Source: Gallionella sp. (GTDB taxonomy: Bacteria > Pseudomonadota > Gammaproteobacteria > Burkholderiales > Gallionellaceae). Taken from it: DNA of 64,000 nucleotides. The stretch is from NCBI GenBank assembly GCA_024641025.1, contig JAHEDW010000001.1:1-64000 (forward strand), given 5' to 3'. The notes under the pieces were generated by a model. That model searched no databases. It saw nothing but the letters and a program-made list of their open reading frames with translations, and was not told the DNA's origin. Below, one piece after another: positions 38,401-45,731 of this stretch. A program made the translations under genes and the position numbers. How positions within the stretch are numbered: position 1 is the first letter of the stretch; each line of letters starts with the position of its first letter.

Positions 38401-38467
38401 GTATCAGGAGGACGAATTGCTGCAGAATATTGCTGACTTTGTGGCAGTACATAAATTGGACACTTAG
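32450..38467 (+). CDS. chpA: Pil-Chp hybrid histidine kinase ChpA (PilL)
   Basis: This 2005-aa multidomain kinase has an N-terminal helical region of about 560 aa with Hpt-like folds, then an Ala/Pro-rich tandem repeat (584-622). Hpt domains follow with HTLKGSGRMVG near 671, a degenerate HTLVGLNRTMG near 1076 and HTMKGSSRMVG near 1288. An acidic region with repeated LPELDFE motifs (788-920) separates the first two. The C-terminal half has the CheA dimerisation, HATPase (N box RNSIVHGLES, DDGAGLNF, SAGRGVGMDVV), CheW domain and a receiver with Asp near 1930 (LLDIEMPRMDG). Phosphate relay to PilG and PilH is expected. Confidence 0.94.
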   Translation: MTNNASFDQNALAAVKPGLESTLAEIAMQLERFFSAPASNEAALEVARVESRRLLGVLKMVGLQGVAVYCNEFELALSELASNTQRISEMQREVLPRAVTAIQDYLHALANGASNASLRLFPQYQELQQLRGMETSFEMDLFYPNLEVQLPQKVLGPTAQGDIRVNLKALRSQYQQSLLLWLRQEDVSSATQNMQQALDGVMRCVPQDEGRAFWWISSGLLDCIKLDGLPPELSARKLLGRIDQQIRTVSEGGSADVRAVLNEMLYLIARSHAVSQLVEEIKRVYTLDDYLPDVPTLPPGVLEQLLGNMRDELRVSQESWERAVQGDETACEQFMRHAEQLVMHSEKLERNTLQYLAKQIHMLSEYASSPEHARLIAIDMAMTLLLLNGGIENYNRLDKGFQEQARILSERMQAAIKQQPEDTEQLGELVNLHYQMEQGEVMIPLANEMLVNLQHVEQGLNAYFSGAIPREELPGLLKLLSQIRGGLRISSLDIAEQLLISIQREVHRFAQSSDTPKPAERYALADAMSAIENYIQHLTHGQAGDVSPLQRAGAEIAKLHQVPEATVVAPSEPPKAVVPAASAAPTPAQTAAPAVSPAPTPAQTAAPAVSPAPTPAQTAAPAQRPSEEDQELIDIFLEEAKDVLGIMRENLEICQLHPGSFDPLVTIRRGFHTLKGSGRMVGLTELGEVAWSVERAMNKWLQENKPATTGLVRFIDAAVKSFASWVEVLSKQGELHIEAGDLVATAQQIENGQFSEAPAAIPPDTSETESNLQPISVPDNEPVELQGLEFESVTASGAMLDQAPASLKSELESEPSGLPELDFELLAETKPDQVPAALKVEVDSESVMLPEFDFERVTEPSKESEPDQKTAEVKADAEPEPALMPELDFEQIASAAPESESPPSTVEAGVELESMAFSELDFEHVPLPGSESAQASLEINAEADSMIRLPAEQLPQVDLESNKESFPEPGSEQTLSPVSSAELEPLSKPAADFEFKLDFETETELAINPAASPESGQDSLSESSEEEVKVGEIVLSRALFNIASTEAVQNVAILQDQFDGLIAGEHPLVQYDFMRAAHTLVGLNRTMGFDMVVDLAYELENWLRARMDQPFVLGESQKQLLEQAITVLGEMVLSICDQQMPQRHNDLVSQLHADIEKIGLADAGVPIIPGAGSEGAVVGNQDQAAAITDIAEFQVSDEAITANEIPAVAAEISDISRPAFRTDAPTSDKPAALEAETADSQVQDDVDEQLLPVFLEEAEDLCPKISDSLRTWRENPKDEQLLQSLKRLLHTMKGSSRMVGAMRIGETAHEMEDMVSAPTQAREVAGYWDSLEGSFDLILALVEELRGGKPVVMPAKVDESKTVEIRQSETGRRATDKQGSMRIGDRRATDHVKDRAALGNVLRVRSEVVDKLVNDAGEISVARSRMETELRIFKDSLLELTASVMRLRHQLREVEIQAESQMQARVSHAKDSAAAFDPLEFDRFTRLQELTRFMNESVHDVQTIQHTLLKNLDETTAVLQVQGRLSRDLQQNLMNVRMVSFNSIADRLYRIVRQTGKELNKRANLELQGTSVELDRSVLEKMVAPFEHLLRNSIVHGLESDLLRAQSGKHPIGDIRLSVRQESNEVVFEFSDDGAGLNFAKLREKAIANGAFQEDDDVSEDQLAQLIFMPGLSTASEITESAGRGVGMDVVRSEISALGGTIDVKSKSGQGTHFIIRLPLTLAVTQILLVRSGELTYAIPSAMVEQVRQLKSADMNILHNERKIDWQGRVYPLHYLSQLLSDADVIQENHARNSVLLLRSGEYRIALHVDELLGNQEAVVKNIGPQLARLSGIAGATVLGNGVVVLILNPPQLAQRAGISKVSKAIKAEAPEGIKALVNLPLIMVVDDSLTVRKITSRMLTRAGYQVVTATDGVDALEKLEEFSPDVMLLDIEMPRMDGFALARELRRDPKTQDLPIIMITSRTADKHRDYAIQLGVNTYLGKPYQEDELLQNIADFVAVHKLDT
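34199..34315 (+). repeat. 42-bp tandem repeat (about 2.8 copies) in chpA
   Basis: The unit GCTCCAACGCCAGCACAGAC... encodes APTPAQTAAPAVSP. Two full copies and one partial copy are nearly identical at DNA level, which implies recent slippage or unequal recombination. The unit length is a multiple of three, so copy changes lengthen the linker before the first canonical Hpt domain without frameshift. Confidence 0.95.
34811..35218 (+). repeat. Imperfect ~33-aa repeats with an LPELDFE core in chpA
   Basis: LEFESV, LPELDFELL, LPEFDFERV, MPELDFEQI and FSELDFEHV occur at starts 34811, 34910, 35003, 35108 and 35207, with periods of 31-35 codons. DNA divergence is high, so these are older than the 42-bp repeat. 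The acidic linkers between them are poorly conserved while the hydrophobic-acidic core is kept. Confidence 0.85.
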
Positions 38468-38556
38468 CTTGAAATTCCGCGTTATACTTAATCAGATAGA
38501 TAGAATTTTCGCATCGGAAGATGTATGCGTTTTAGCCCAACACCCGAGAACCCAAG

Positions 38557-39468
38557 ATGGCCAATCAAAAAGACACCTATTCGGTTGAGGTCCTAGGCTT
38601 TACCGATAATGAGCAAGCTGTACTGGCCAGCGTATTTGGTCTGTCATCAAGACGAGTTCCAAAATTCCTGCGTCATGATCAGGCAGAAGGCCCTCCCGAC
38701 ATTCTTCTGGTCGATGCCAATGACGCTGCTGCTATCAAGCAACTAAGCGATCGCAATTCATCAAAACAAATCCCGACGATCTTGATTGGTGACACGAATT
38801 GTGGAACCGATTGGCCTGTCCTCCCCCGACCGATTCGCTGGATGAAGCTTTTTCAGGCTTTTGACGTAGCGATTGCTGCACCTTCTGCACAGGTTCCAAA
38901 TACGCTAGTTGAAGCTGCCAAAGTTGCAGTTGCAACCCCAACCCCAACACCAACACCAACACCAACACCAACACCAACACCAACACCAACCCAGTTAAAT
39001 ACGCTAACCAATGTGCGACCTGCCAGCGCATCCCCAGCGACACCATTTGCAAAGCCGGCACCGGCAGTAGGTGAGCAGCAAGCCAAAATGTCCCAAGCCG
39101 ATTGGGTTTTGGTAGTGGATGACAACCTCACAGTACGTGAATTCATGAAAAACAAGCTGGCCGCTTTCAATTTCAACGTCGATTTCGCAGAAAACGGTGA
39201 ACAGGCCATTGGATTTACAGGGCAAAAACATTACACCTGTATATTCCTTGACGTCATCATGCCAGGTATTGACGGATATCAGGTATGCAAGCTGATCAAA
39301 GCAAACAGGACTGCGCAGAAAACCGCTGTGGTCATGCTAACTAGCAAAGATTCTCCTTTCGATAAGATACGTGGAAGCATGTCCGGTTGCGATGCATACC
39401 TCACCAAGCCTGTAGATGAAGAAAAGCTGCTTGAAACCATAGTCAAGTTTCTGCCAACCCGAAACTAA
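38557..39468 (+). CDS. PilG-like response regulator fused to a pseudo-receiver
   Basis: This 303-aa protein has an N-terminal receiver-like fold (residues 8-108, VEVLGFTDNEQAVLAS...PDILLVDANDAAAI...IPTILIGD) that lacks the acidic pair at the end of strand 1. A Thr-Pro repeat linker (127-145) leads to a complete receiver (from about 185) with LVVDDN, FLDVIMPG and LTKPVD. The MLTSKDSPFDKIRGSMSGCDAYLTKP segment matches PilG closely, so this is the PilG position of a second Pil-Chp-like set. The pseudo-receiver probably works in protein contact, not phosphotransfer. Confidence 0.85.
   Translation: MANQKDTYSVEVLGFTDNEQAVLASVFGLSSRRVPKFLRHDQAEGPPDILLVDANDAAAIKQLSDRNSSKQIPTILIGDTNCGTDWPVLPRPIRWMKLFQAFDVAIAAPSAQVPNTLVEAAKVAVATPTPTPTPTPTPTPTPTPTQLNTLTNVRPASASPATPFAKPAPAVGEQQAKMSQADWVLVVDDNLTVREFMKNKLAAFNFNVDFAENGEQAIGFTGQKHYTCIFLDVIMPGIDGYQVCKLIKANRTAQKTAVVMLTSKDSPFDKIRGSMSGCDAYLTKPVDEEKLLETIVKFLPTRN
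38935..38991 (+). repeat. Hexanucleotide (ACACCA) microsatellite encoding Thr-Pro repeats
   Basis: Nine ACN-CCA units, seven of them exactly ACACCA, encode (TP)9-T. Slippage would add or remove Thr-Pro pairs without frameshift, tuning linker length and not switching the gene off. Confidence 0.95.
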
Positions 39469-39480
39469 CCAAGGTCAACC

Positions 39481-39843
39481 ATGACAGTTCGCAAGGTTTT
39501 ATGCGTAGATGATTCTGCCGCAGAACTCAGCGCACTTCGAAAAATTCTGAACGACGAGAATATCAATGTAGTTTTCGCCACTAATGGCAAAGATGCCATA
39601 CAGTATGCAAAAGCTGAAGAGCCAGATCTGATATTCCTTGATATTCTGATGCCAGATATGGATGGATTCAAGGTGATGAGAGAATTGCAAAAAGACGCTC
39701 TCACCAAGGATATCCCGGTTGTCTTTGTTTCCAGTAAAAGCCAGAAGGCGGATCAAGCTTGGGCCAAAATGCAGGGTGGAAGCGGATTTGTGCCCAAGCC
39801 AGTTAACCGAGAGGCAATAATGAAGATTATCAACAGATTCTGA
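39481..39843 (+). CDS. PilH-like single-domain response regulator
   Basis: This 120-aa receiver has DD at 10-11, phospho-acceptor Asp54 (FLDILMPDMDG) and Lys in FVPKPVN. SSKSQKADQAWAKMQGGSGFVPKP parallels the TTKNQETDKVWGARQGAKDYVVKP block of PilH, with the same residue numbering of the key sites. It therefore holds the PilH place in the second cluster. It starts 12 nt after the preceding regulator. Confidence 0.88.
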   Translation: MTVRKVLCVDDSAAELSALRKILNDENINVVFATNGKDAIQYAKAEEPDLIFLDILMPDMDGFKVMRELQKDALTKDIPVVFVSSKSQKADQAWAKMQGGSGFVPKPVNREAIMKIINRF

Positions 39844-39917
39844 CATCATATGGTCGACTATGCACTTTCATGGCGACAGACCCTGAAACAGAAATGACAA
39901 TATTTCAAAGTTGAAAA

Positions 39918-40460
39918 ATGCCGTATCAAGATAATGACCAAAATGTCGATATTGACGCCCTAAAGGCGCAAGTGGATGCAGATATCGCAGCCATGTTGTT
40001 GATTGAAGAGGATGCGGCTCGGCAAATACATCGCCGTGGATTTCGTATCGGCGAACTGAAATTGCTGGTGAGTCTGGATGCGACCAGTGAGGTTTCAGGA
40101 ATTCCGTCGATATTTCGTCTGCCGGGAGCGCCAACAGGTATCATCGGTCTGGTCAATAGTCATGGGCGGGTAATGCCTGTAATGGATTTATCAGTACTAT
40201 TCGAAATGCCGCAACAACGAAAGGCTACAGCCTGGTTGCTGACTTGTGGCCGTGGTGACGCTGCAGTAGGTATCATTATAGACAGCCTGCCAGAGCGAAA
40301 GAAGTTTGATCATGTAGATGAGGTCAACCTGACGGAAATTGAACATCCAATTGCACGTTACGCGAGGGCAGCCTACAAGGAAGACAAGGATATCTGGGTC
40401 GATGTTGATTTCGAAAATCTGTTTACTGCGGTACTTCAGGTCGACACGACAGATGTTTGA
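39918..40460 (+). CDS. PilI-like CheW adaptor
   Basis: This 180-aa CheW-domain protein has an N-terminal acidic helix (about 35 aa) followed by FRIGELKLLVSLDATSEVSGIPSIFRLPGAPTGIIGLVNSHGRVMPVMDLSVLFEMP and GIIIDSLPERKKF. It occupies the PilI position of the second cluster. Its N-terminal region and sequence are clearly diverged from PilI at 29978. Confidence 0.88.
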   Translation: MPYQDNDQNVDIDALKAQVDADIAAMLLIEEDAARQIHRRGFRIGELKLLVSLDATSEVSGIPSIFRLPGAPTGIIGLVNSHGRVMPVMDLSVLFEMPQQRKATAWLLTCGRGDAAVGIIIDSLPERKKFDHVDEVNLTEIEHPIARYARAAYKEDKDIWVDVDFENLFTAVLQVDTTDV

Positions 40461-40659
40461 TGATATCAAAGATTATTTGCGTTATTTTCAATATGAATCA
40501 TATGACTGTTGGGTCACCAAAATGAATTCGACAGGCAAGGATCGCCATGTGGCGGCAATAAAGGTTTCGTCGATAACTTCGGCAGTTTTCTATACATTAT
40601 GCAAGCAAGGAGATATATATGGTCGATTGCCACGATACAGAACAACTTTTGCAGGCTGA
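40453..40659 (+). CDS. Possible small ORF (68 aa) overlapping the CheW stop
   Basis: The reading frame from ATG 40453 (MFDDIKDYLRYFQYESYDCWVTKMNSTG...) overlaps the CheW stop by 8 nt and has a protein-like N-terminal part rich in Tyr/Asp. There is no strong ribosome site, but overlap-coupled translation is possible. Its 3' end overlaps the next small ORF in another frame, so both need not be real. No family recognised. Confidence 0.3.
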   Translation: MFDDIKDYLRYFQYESYDCWVTKMNSTGKDRHVAAIKVSSITSAVFYTLCKQGDIYGRLPRYRTTFAG

Positions 40660-40801
40660 GTGCACTGCTAAATATGAGAGATTTTTAGATGGAGAACTTG
40701 GTGATTTAATCTCCACCACTGAACAAGTGCAATTCGCTGGTGACTGCAATGACAAAATTCCGAATCCGGAAATGGTTGTAGACTTCGCTGAGCAAGTTTG
40801 A
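40619..40801 (+). CDS. Hypothetical acidic small protein (60 aa)
   Basis: AAGGAG is placed 7 nt before ATG 40619, one of the best ribosome sites in the cluster. The product [31 protein letters not shown]...FAEQV is strongly acidic, helical in pattern and has three Cys (4, 15, 43). It has no signal or TM segment. It lies between the CheW-like and MCP genes of the second Pil-Chp-like cluster, with 20 nt to the MCP start. I recognise no family. Confidence 0.5.
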   Translation: MVDCHDTEQLLQAECTAKYERFLDGELGDLISTTEQVQFAGDCNDKIPNPEMVVDFAEQV

Positions 40802-40821
40802 TCGGGATCCGGGAGAAAGTT

Positions 40822-42630
40822 ATGTTTGCAACCATTCGCTCCAAATTGTTGGCATTCGCCATTGTTTCGTTGTTTTCCATTGTGTTGGTGGGCGCTGCTG
40901 GATTCTTTGGCTATCGTGTATTCAGTGGAGCCGTCGAAGTTACAGCAGGCGAGATTGAAACTTTGAACTACCAGCACCGTATGGAATTGGCAGAACAAGC
41001 AGTGCATACCGACGTTCTACAGATTCTTCGACTCGCCAACAGTGGTGATTCAACGAACGTTGAGGGGGTCCAAAAACAATTGAATGAGCACCTCAAAGTG
41101 CTGACAGACAGAGCTGCGAGTAACATGAGTTCAGACTCGACTGCCATTAAGATACGCCAAGCTGCAGCTGTCGTGAGGGCTGACGAGGAAGCATACACAC
41201 AGTCGGCGCAAAATATCGTCAGTTTGGCTATGACCAACTCTGCTGCAGCTGAATCCCAATTCGGTGCATTCAATGAGTTATTCAATACACTCAGGTCAGA
41301 CAGAAGCACGTTGGGAGATCTGCTTGCTGACGATTTGGCTGGCTCAAGGCGGGCTGCAGAAACTGCTTCACTACGTGTACGTGATCTCGGTATCGCTGCG
41401 CTCGTGACGGCATTCATCATTGTTTTACTGTTTGCAAATTTTGTATACAAGGGGATCACAAACCCACTGAATCAAATGTTAAGGGCGATTGCCAAGGTCA
41501 ATGATGGCGCCTATGAGGTTCGCGTTAATCTTCGAACCAAAGACGAGTTTAATTCCATTAGCCGAGCTTTTGACAAACTTCTCGATGACCGAATAGCTAC
41601 GCTCAGCGAAGCCGCAAGCGAGAATGAGCGTCTCAACAATTCCGTAATCGGATTGTTTACCGCGATGGGGGCATTGGCAGAGAAAGACCTGACAATCAGG
41701 GCGCCGGTAACTGAGGACATCATCGGTACTTTGGGCGATGCTATCAATCAATTGACCGATGTCACGGCGACAGTTTTGCATCATGTGACCAGAATAGCTG
41801 GTGTGGTCGAACATGCTTCCGAGCGTATGAAGCAACAATCTGATGTGGTAAATGACATGGCTAAAGAGGAAGACGTGATTGTGGTCAGGTTGATCTCCAA
41901 CCTGGAAACCGCCATGGCTTCGATAGGTGAGGTGGCGATATTCGCCCGAGATTCGAGCAGGGCGGCTGCCGAAGCGACCGAGTCCACCGAAAGTGCGATG
42001 CAGACTGTGCAAGCGACATTGAGTGGCATGAGCTTGATCCGTGAAACAATTTCGGAAATGGAAAAACGCATCAAACGACTGGGTGAACGTTCCCAGGAGA
42101 TTTCCCAGATTGTGAATCTGATCAACACTATCTCTGAGCGTACTCATGTTCTTTCGTTGAATGCCGCGATGCAAGCTGCGATGGCAGGTGAAGCGGGACG
42201 TGGTTTTGCAGTTGTCGCCGAAGAAGTTCAGCGGTTGGCTGAGAATTCACGACAAGCAACCGGGCAGATCGCCAATCTGGTGCAGAATATTCAGGTCGAG
42301 ACAAACGACACTATTTCAACCGTGAACAAGACCATCGATCAGGTTGTCAAGGAGTCTGAGCTCGCGCATAACGCTGGAGAAAGAATGAAAGAGACGCATG
42401 AAGCTACAGCGCGCTTGGTTAGATTGGTTGCTACCATAGCGAGCAGCTCAGCGGAACAAACCAGGATTGCAGAATCTTTGCGATCTGCTGCTGACGAAAT
42501 CACTCAGTTTACTGCAAAAACGGCAGAGCAGCTGGAGGCACAAAATCAGAGTGCAGCCAGTCTTGTGTCAGCTTCAAAGAAACTGATGGAATCGGTATCG
42601 GTATTCAAACTGCCGCCGGTGGTAGTTTAA
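40822..42630 (+). CDS. PilJ-like methyl-accepting chemotaxis protein
   Basis: This 602-aa receptor has TM1 near residues 9-32, a periplasmic four-helix region of about 160 aa, TM2 near 190-212, HAMP, a second HAMP-like segment ([28 protein letters not shown], as in PilJ) and the signalling tip ([47 protein letters not shown]). The tip has Arg-Thr-His where most MCPs have Gln-Thr-Asn. I moved the start to ATG 40822, preceded by GGGAGAAAG; the track ORF begins at TTG 40798. It holds the PilJ position of the second cluster. Confidence 0.9.
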   Translation: MFATIRSKLLAFAIVSLFSIVLVGAAGFFGYRVFSGAVEVTAGEIETLNYQHRMELAEQAVHTDVLQILRLANSGDSTNVEGVQKQLNEHLKVLTDRAASNMSSDSTAIKIRQAAAVVRADEEAYTQSAQNIVSLAMTNSAAAESQFGAFNELFNTLRSDRSTLGDLLADDLAGSRRAAETASLRVRDLGIAALVTAFIIVLLFANFVYKGITNPLNQMLRAIAKVNDGAYEVRVNLRTKDEFNSISRAFDKLLDDRIATLSEAASENERLNNSVIGLFTAMGALAEKDLTIRAPVTEDIIGTLGDAINQLTDVTATVLHHVTRIAGVVEHASERMKQQSDVVNDMAKEEDVIVVRLISNLETAMASIGEVAIFARDSSRAAAEATESTESAMQTVQATLSGMSLIRETISEMEKRIKRLGERSQEISQIVNLINTISERTHVLSLNAAMQAAMAGEAGRGFAVVAEEVQRLAENSRQATGQIANLVQNIQVETNDTISTVNKTIDQVVKESELAHNAGERMKETHEATARLVRLVATIASSSAEQTRIAESLRSAADEITQFTAKTAEQLEAQNQSAASLVSASKKLMESVSVFKLPPVVV

Positions 42631-42694
42631 CGAACAGGATGCTGATGTCGCGCGGAACAGCCATCCGATTCATGGCAAGACAAATCGAATTGCC

Positions 42695-45580
42695 ATGACA
42701 ATCTCAGCGCTTACTCCGTTTCTTTCCGAAATGCGCAGGGAGCTGTCGCAAACTGCTCCTGACATGGAACGATGGATAAGCATATTGTCTACGGCCACAA
42801 GCGACGATCCGGCATTGATAATTGCCTTGGAAGAATATGCCACACAGATTGAGCGCATCGGTCAAACTGCAGAACTGATAGGTATGCCCGGTCTGAGTGC
42901 ATGGTGCAACGCGCTCAACACGATTCTTCCCGGAATCGTATTTCTGGAAGGCGAAGCGCGTGTCCAATCATGCAAACATCTAGCGGTCTGGCCAGTACTT
43001 GTCGATGAGTACCTGCATAGGCCAGCTGAATTCGAAGTCTCTGCAGCGCTTGCCGAGTATTTGTCCAGCTCTAGTTTTAATCAACCGATAGATGAAAATG
43101 CAAGTCTCAAAATAATAGAGGCCCTTACCAGCCAGCCGGTTGTACCAGAAGAATTGATGGCTCAGCTCGCAAAAGCTGAAGAGGCGGTGAGTGTGACTGC
43201 CGCAGACGTTTCTCTGGCTGTGTCCGATACCGTCGACCCTGATGTCTATAATGCGTTCATCGACGAAGCTCCAAACAACTTGGAGGCTTTTGCTTCACTT
43301 ACCTCAAGAATTGCAGCGGGTCAGGCAGATGTTAATGATATGCGCAGCGCTAAACGCATTGCTCATTCATTCAAGGGTTCGGCCAACATCGTAGGTATTC
43401 GCGGTATAGCAGCACTCGGGCACCACACTGAAGATATTCTCGAGTATTTCGAGCAGAATCCGGCAATGCCTCCCCGAGCGCTTGGACAAGCTTTAGTTGC
43501 GGCAAGCGATTGTCTTTCCCAGATGATTGGATTCCTTCGGGGAGACGAGAGTGCTCCAGAGAATGCATTCGAAGTGCTGAGCGAAATTGTGGCCTGGGTC
43601 AATAAGGTCAAGTCTGGCGAAATTGAAAGCATGACTCACGATGCCGTTGCGGAATCGGCCCCTTCCGAGTCTGATGAAATCCGACCCGATGTACCTGTGG
43701 CTGCTACTCCGACAAATGAGGCGCAGGCCACTTTGCGTGTTTCAGTCAATACCGTTGATGAGATGTACCGCCTGATAGGTGAGATGACAACCAAGATTGC
43801 TCGGCTCGAATCAATGGTTTCGAACGTGACCGGTCGTGCTAAGGCATTGCTTGTCCAGAACCAAATAGTACAACAGCGCGTCGTAGATATTGAAAAGCTT
43901 GTTATGCTTAGAGGTATGTCGCTTACCCCGGAGAATACCGCGGAAAACGAATCTTTTGATCCTCTTGAAATGGATCGCTATAACGAATTGCATGGGGCTA
44001 CGAGGGCGTTGGTGGAGGCGGCTGCTGATGCGCGGGAGATAACGGACAACCTTGATGGCAGCGTGACAAATCTGCGCATGGAGGTTACACAGCAGTCACA
44101 TATAAATAAAGAACTCCAGCACCAGGTCGTTTCAACCCGACTTTCTCCTGTAAGTTCGCTATCTGCCAGGTTGACGCGGAACGTACGCCAGACCTGCGTG
44201 CAAACTGGTAAACAAGCCTCACTGGTCATCAGCGGTGGTGACATCCAAGTGGACGGAGATGTACTTAACAAACTTGCTGATCCGTTGCTCCATCTACTCC
44301 GCAATGCGGTGGATCATGGCATTGAGCTCCCTGAAGTTCGTGCTGCAGCTGGTAAGCCGGTCGAGGGTTGTATCGACCTGAATTTCTCGCGACAAGGTTC
44401 AGGAATCATCGTTACCATTCGCGATGACGGGAAGGGTCTCGATTATGATGCTATCCGCACCAAAGCGGTCGATCGAAAACTGATCGAAGAAGATGTCGAG
44501 TTGACGAATTCGGAATTGGCGCGTCTGATCTTGTTGCCGGGCTTTTCGACCCGCGATGAAGTCAGTGAGATCTCGGGGCGCGGCGTAGGCATGGATGTAG
44601 TCGCCACACGTCTGGCCAATATCAAGGGTACCGTAGAGCTCAGTTCTGAACCCGGACACGGCTGCGAAGTCATTCTCAGATTCCAGGCTTCGCTAGTAAC
44701 CCAGCATACCTTGCTGGTGGAAGCTGGAAAACAATTGTTTGCCGTACCAATTCACTATATCAGGGAGGTTTTCCCGGGTGACATTGGCCAGGTCAGACAG
44801 GTACTCACAGCGAGTAAAGTCAAGGAGCCTGGGGTTAGCAATTGGGAGTTCACGATTCGTGATGAAATTTTTCCGTTGCGGGATTTGGCGCCACTGACAG
44901 GCTATCCATCATCCTCCCCAAGTTCCGCACGCTTCACAGCGATGCCGAAACTTTTGATTCGGACTGCCGAAGGGGTGGTAGCTGTGTTGGTGGATCGGGT
45001 TGTCGAAAGCCGCAGCGTGATGGTCAAGACGATGGGGAAATACCTTACTCGTGTAAATGGGGTGGCAGGTGTCACCTTGATGGGTGATGGTACTCTGGTG
45101 CCTTTGCTAAACGTGCCTGAGCTACTCGTATCACCTGTTGCCGTAACTGCAGCCGCTGCTGACCTTGCTGCCACTGCACGGCTTCATGCACGAAGAATAC
45201 TCGTTGTAGATGATTCACTATCCGTTCGCAAGGGATTGATGCAGCTCCTTCAGGATGCAGCCTACGAAGTCAAGGGTGCTGGTGATGGGATGGAGGCGAT
45301 ACGCGTACTCGATTCCTTCCAGCCTCACTTGGTCTGTACCGATATGGAAATGCCGAATATGAACGGGCTTGAGCTTACCCAACATTTGCGGATGAAGGAA
45401 AAAACACGTGATCTGCCCGTCATAATGATTACATCCCGTTCAATGGATAAGCATCGCGATCAGGCAATGCAGGCAGGTGTGAGCATCTATATCACCAAGC
45501 CTTATACCGAGGCTGATTTGCTAAAGCATGTTCATACTGCGTTGCAGGTTACGAAGCGTGATCTGATAACAGCCGCATGA
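42695..45580 (+). CDS. ChpA-like hybrid CheA kinase with receiver
   Basis: This 961-aa kinase has an N-terminal helical region (1-165), one Hpt domain with His224 in IAHSFKGSANIVG, the dimerisation helices, HATPase (LRNAVDHGIELPE, RDDGKGLDYDAI, SGRGVGMDVV), a CheW domain and a C-terminal receiver (VDDSLSVRKG, Asp883 in CTDMEMPNMNG, ITKPYT). It is half the length of ChpA and has a single phosphotransfer His, but the same Hpt-kinase-CheW-REC order. It is the last gene of the second cluster and is likely to phosphorylate the PilG-like and PilH-like regulators next to it. Confidence 0.92.
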   Translation: MTISALTPFLSEMRRELSQTAPDMERWISILSTATSDDPALIIALEEYATQIERIGQTAELIGMPGLSAWCNALNTILPGIVFLEGEARVQSCKHLAVWPVLVDEYLHRPAEFEVSAALAEYLSSSSFNQPIDENASLKIIEALTSQPVVPEELMAQLAKAEEAVSVTAADVSLAVSDTVDPDVYNAFIDEAPNNLEAFASLTSRIAAGQADVNDMRSAKRIAHSFKGSANIVGIRGIAALGHHTEDILEYFEQNPAMPPRALGQALVAASDCLSQMIGFLRGDESAPENAFEVLSEIVAWVNKVKSGEIESMTHDAVAESAPSESDEIRPDVPVAATPTNEAQATLRVSVNTVDEMYRLIGEMTTKIARLESMVSNVTGRAKALLVQNQIVQQRVVDIEKLVMLRGMSLTPENTAENESFDPLEMDRYNELHGATRALVEAAADAREITDNLDGSVTNLRMEVTQQSHINKELQHQVVSTRLSPVSSLSARLTRNVRQTCVQTGKQASLVISGGDIQVDGDVLNKLADPLLHLLRNAVDHGIELPEVRAAAGKPVEGCIDLNFSRQGSGIIVTIRDDGKGLDYDAIRTKAVDRKLIEEDVELTNSELARLILLPGFSTRDEVSEISGRGVGMDVVATRLANIKGTVELSSEPGHGCEVILRFQASLVTQHTLLVEAGKQLFAVPIHYIREVFPGDIGQVRQVLTASKVKEPGVSNWEFTIRDEIFPLRDLAPLTGYPSSSPSSARFTAMPKLLIRTAEGVVAVLVDRVVESRSVMVKTMGKYLTRVNGVAGVTLMGDGTLVPLLNVPELLVSPVAVTAAAADLAATARLHARRILVVDDSLSVRKGLMQLLQDAAYEVKGAGDGMEAIRVLDSFQPHLVCTDMEMPNMNGLELTQHLRMKEKTRDLPVIMITSRSMDKHRDQAMQAGVSIYITKPYTEADLLKHVHTALQVTKRDLITAA

Positions 45581-45731
45581 AATTGAACTTTGTCAGCCTG
45601 GCACGTTACGATGGCATTGTGGTTCTGCCATTATCTCGGTAGTATTTGCCCGTGAAAATTAAAAGTCCAATTGCATAAGAGAACCATAAACTTATACAGT
45701 TATATTGATGGGGCAACTATAGTTAAGGATT

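Noticed and set aside
38935-38991. ACACCA repeat as a CRISPR or on/off phase-variation tract
   Set aside because: No spacers, and the 6-bp unit cannot shift the frame; it can only change linker length.
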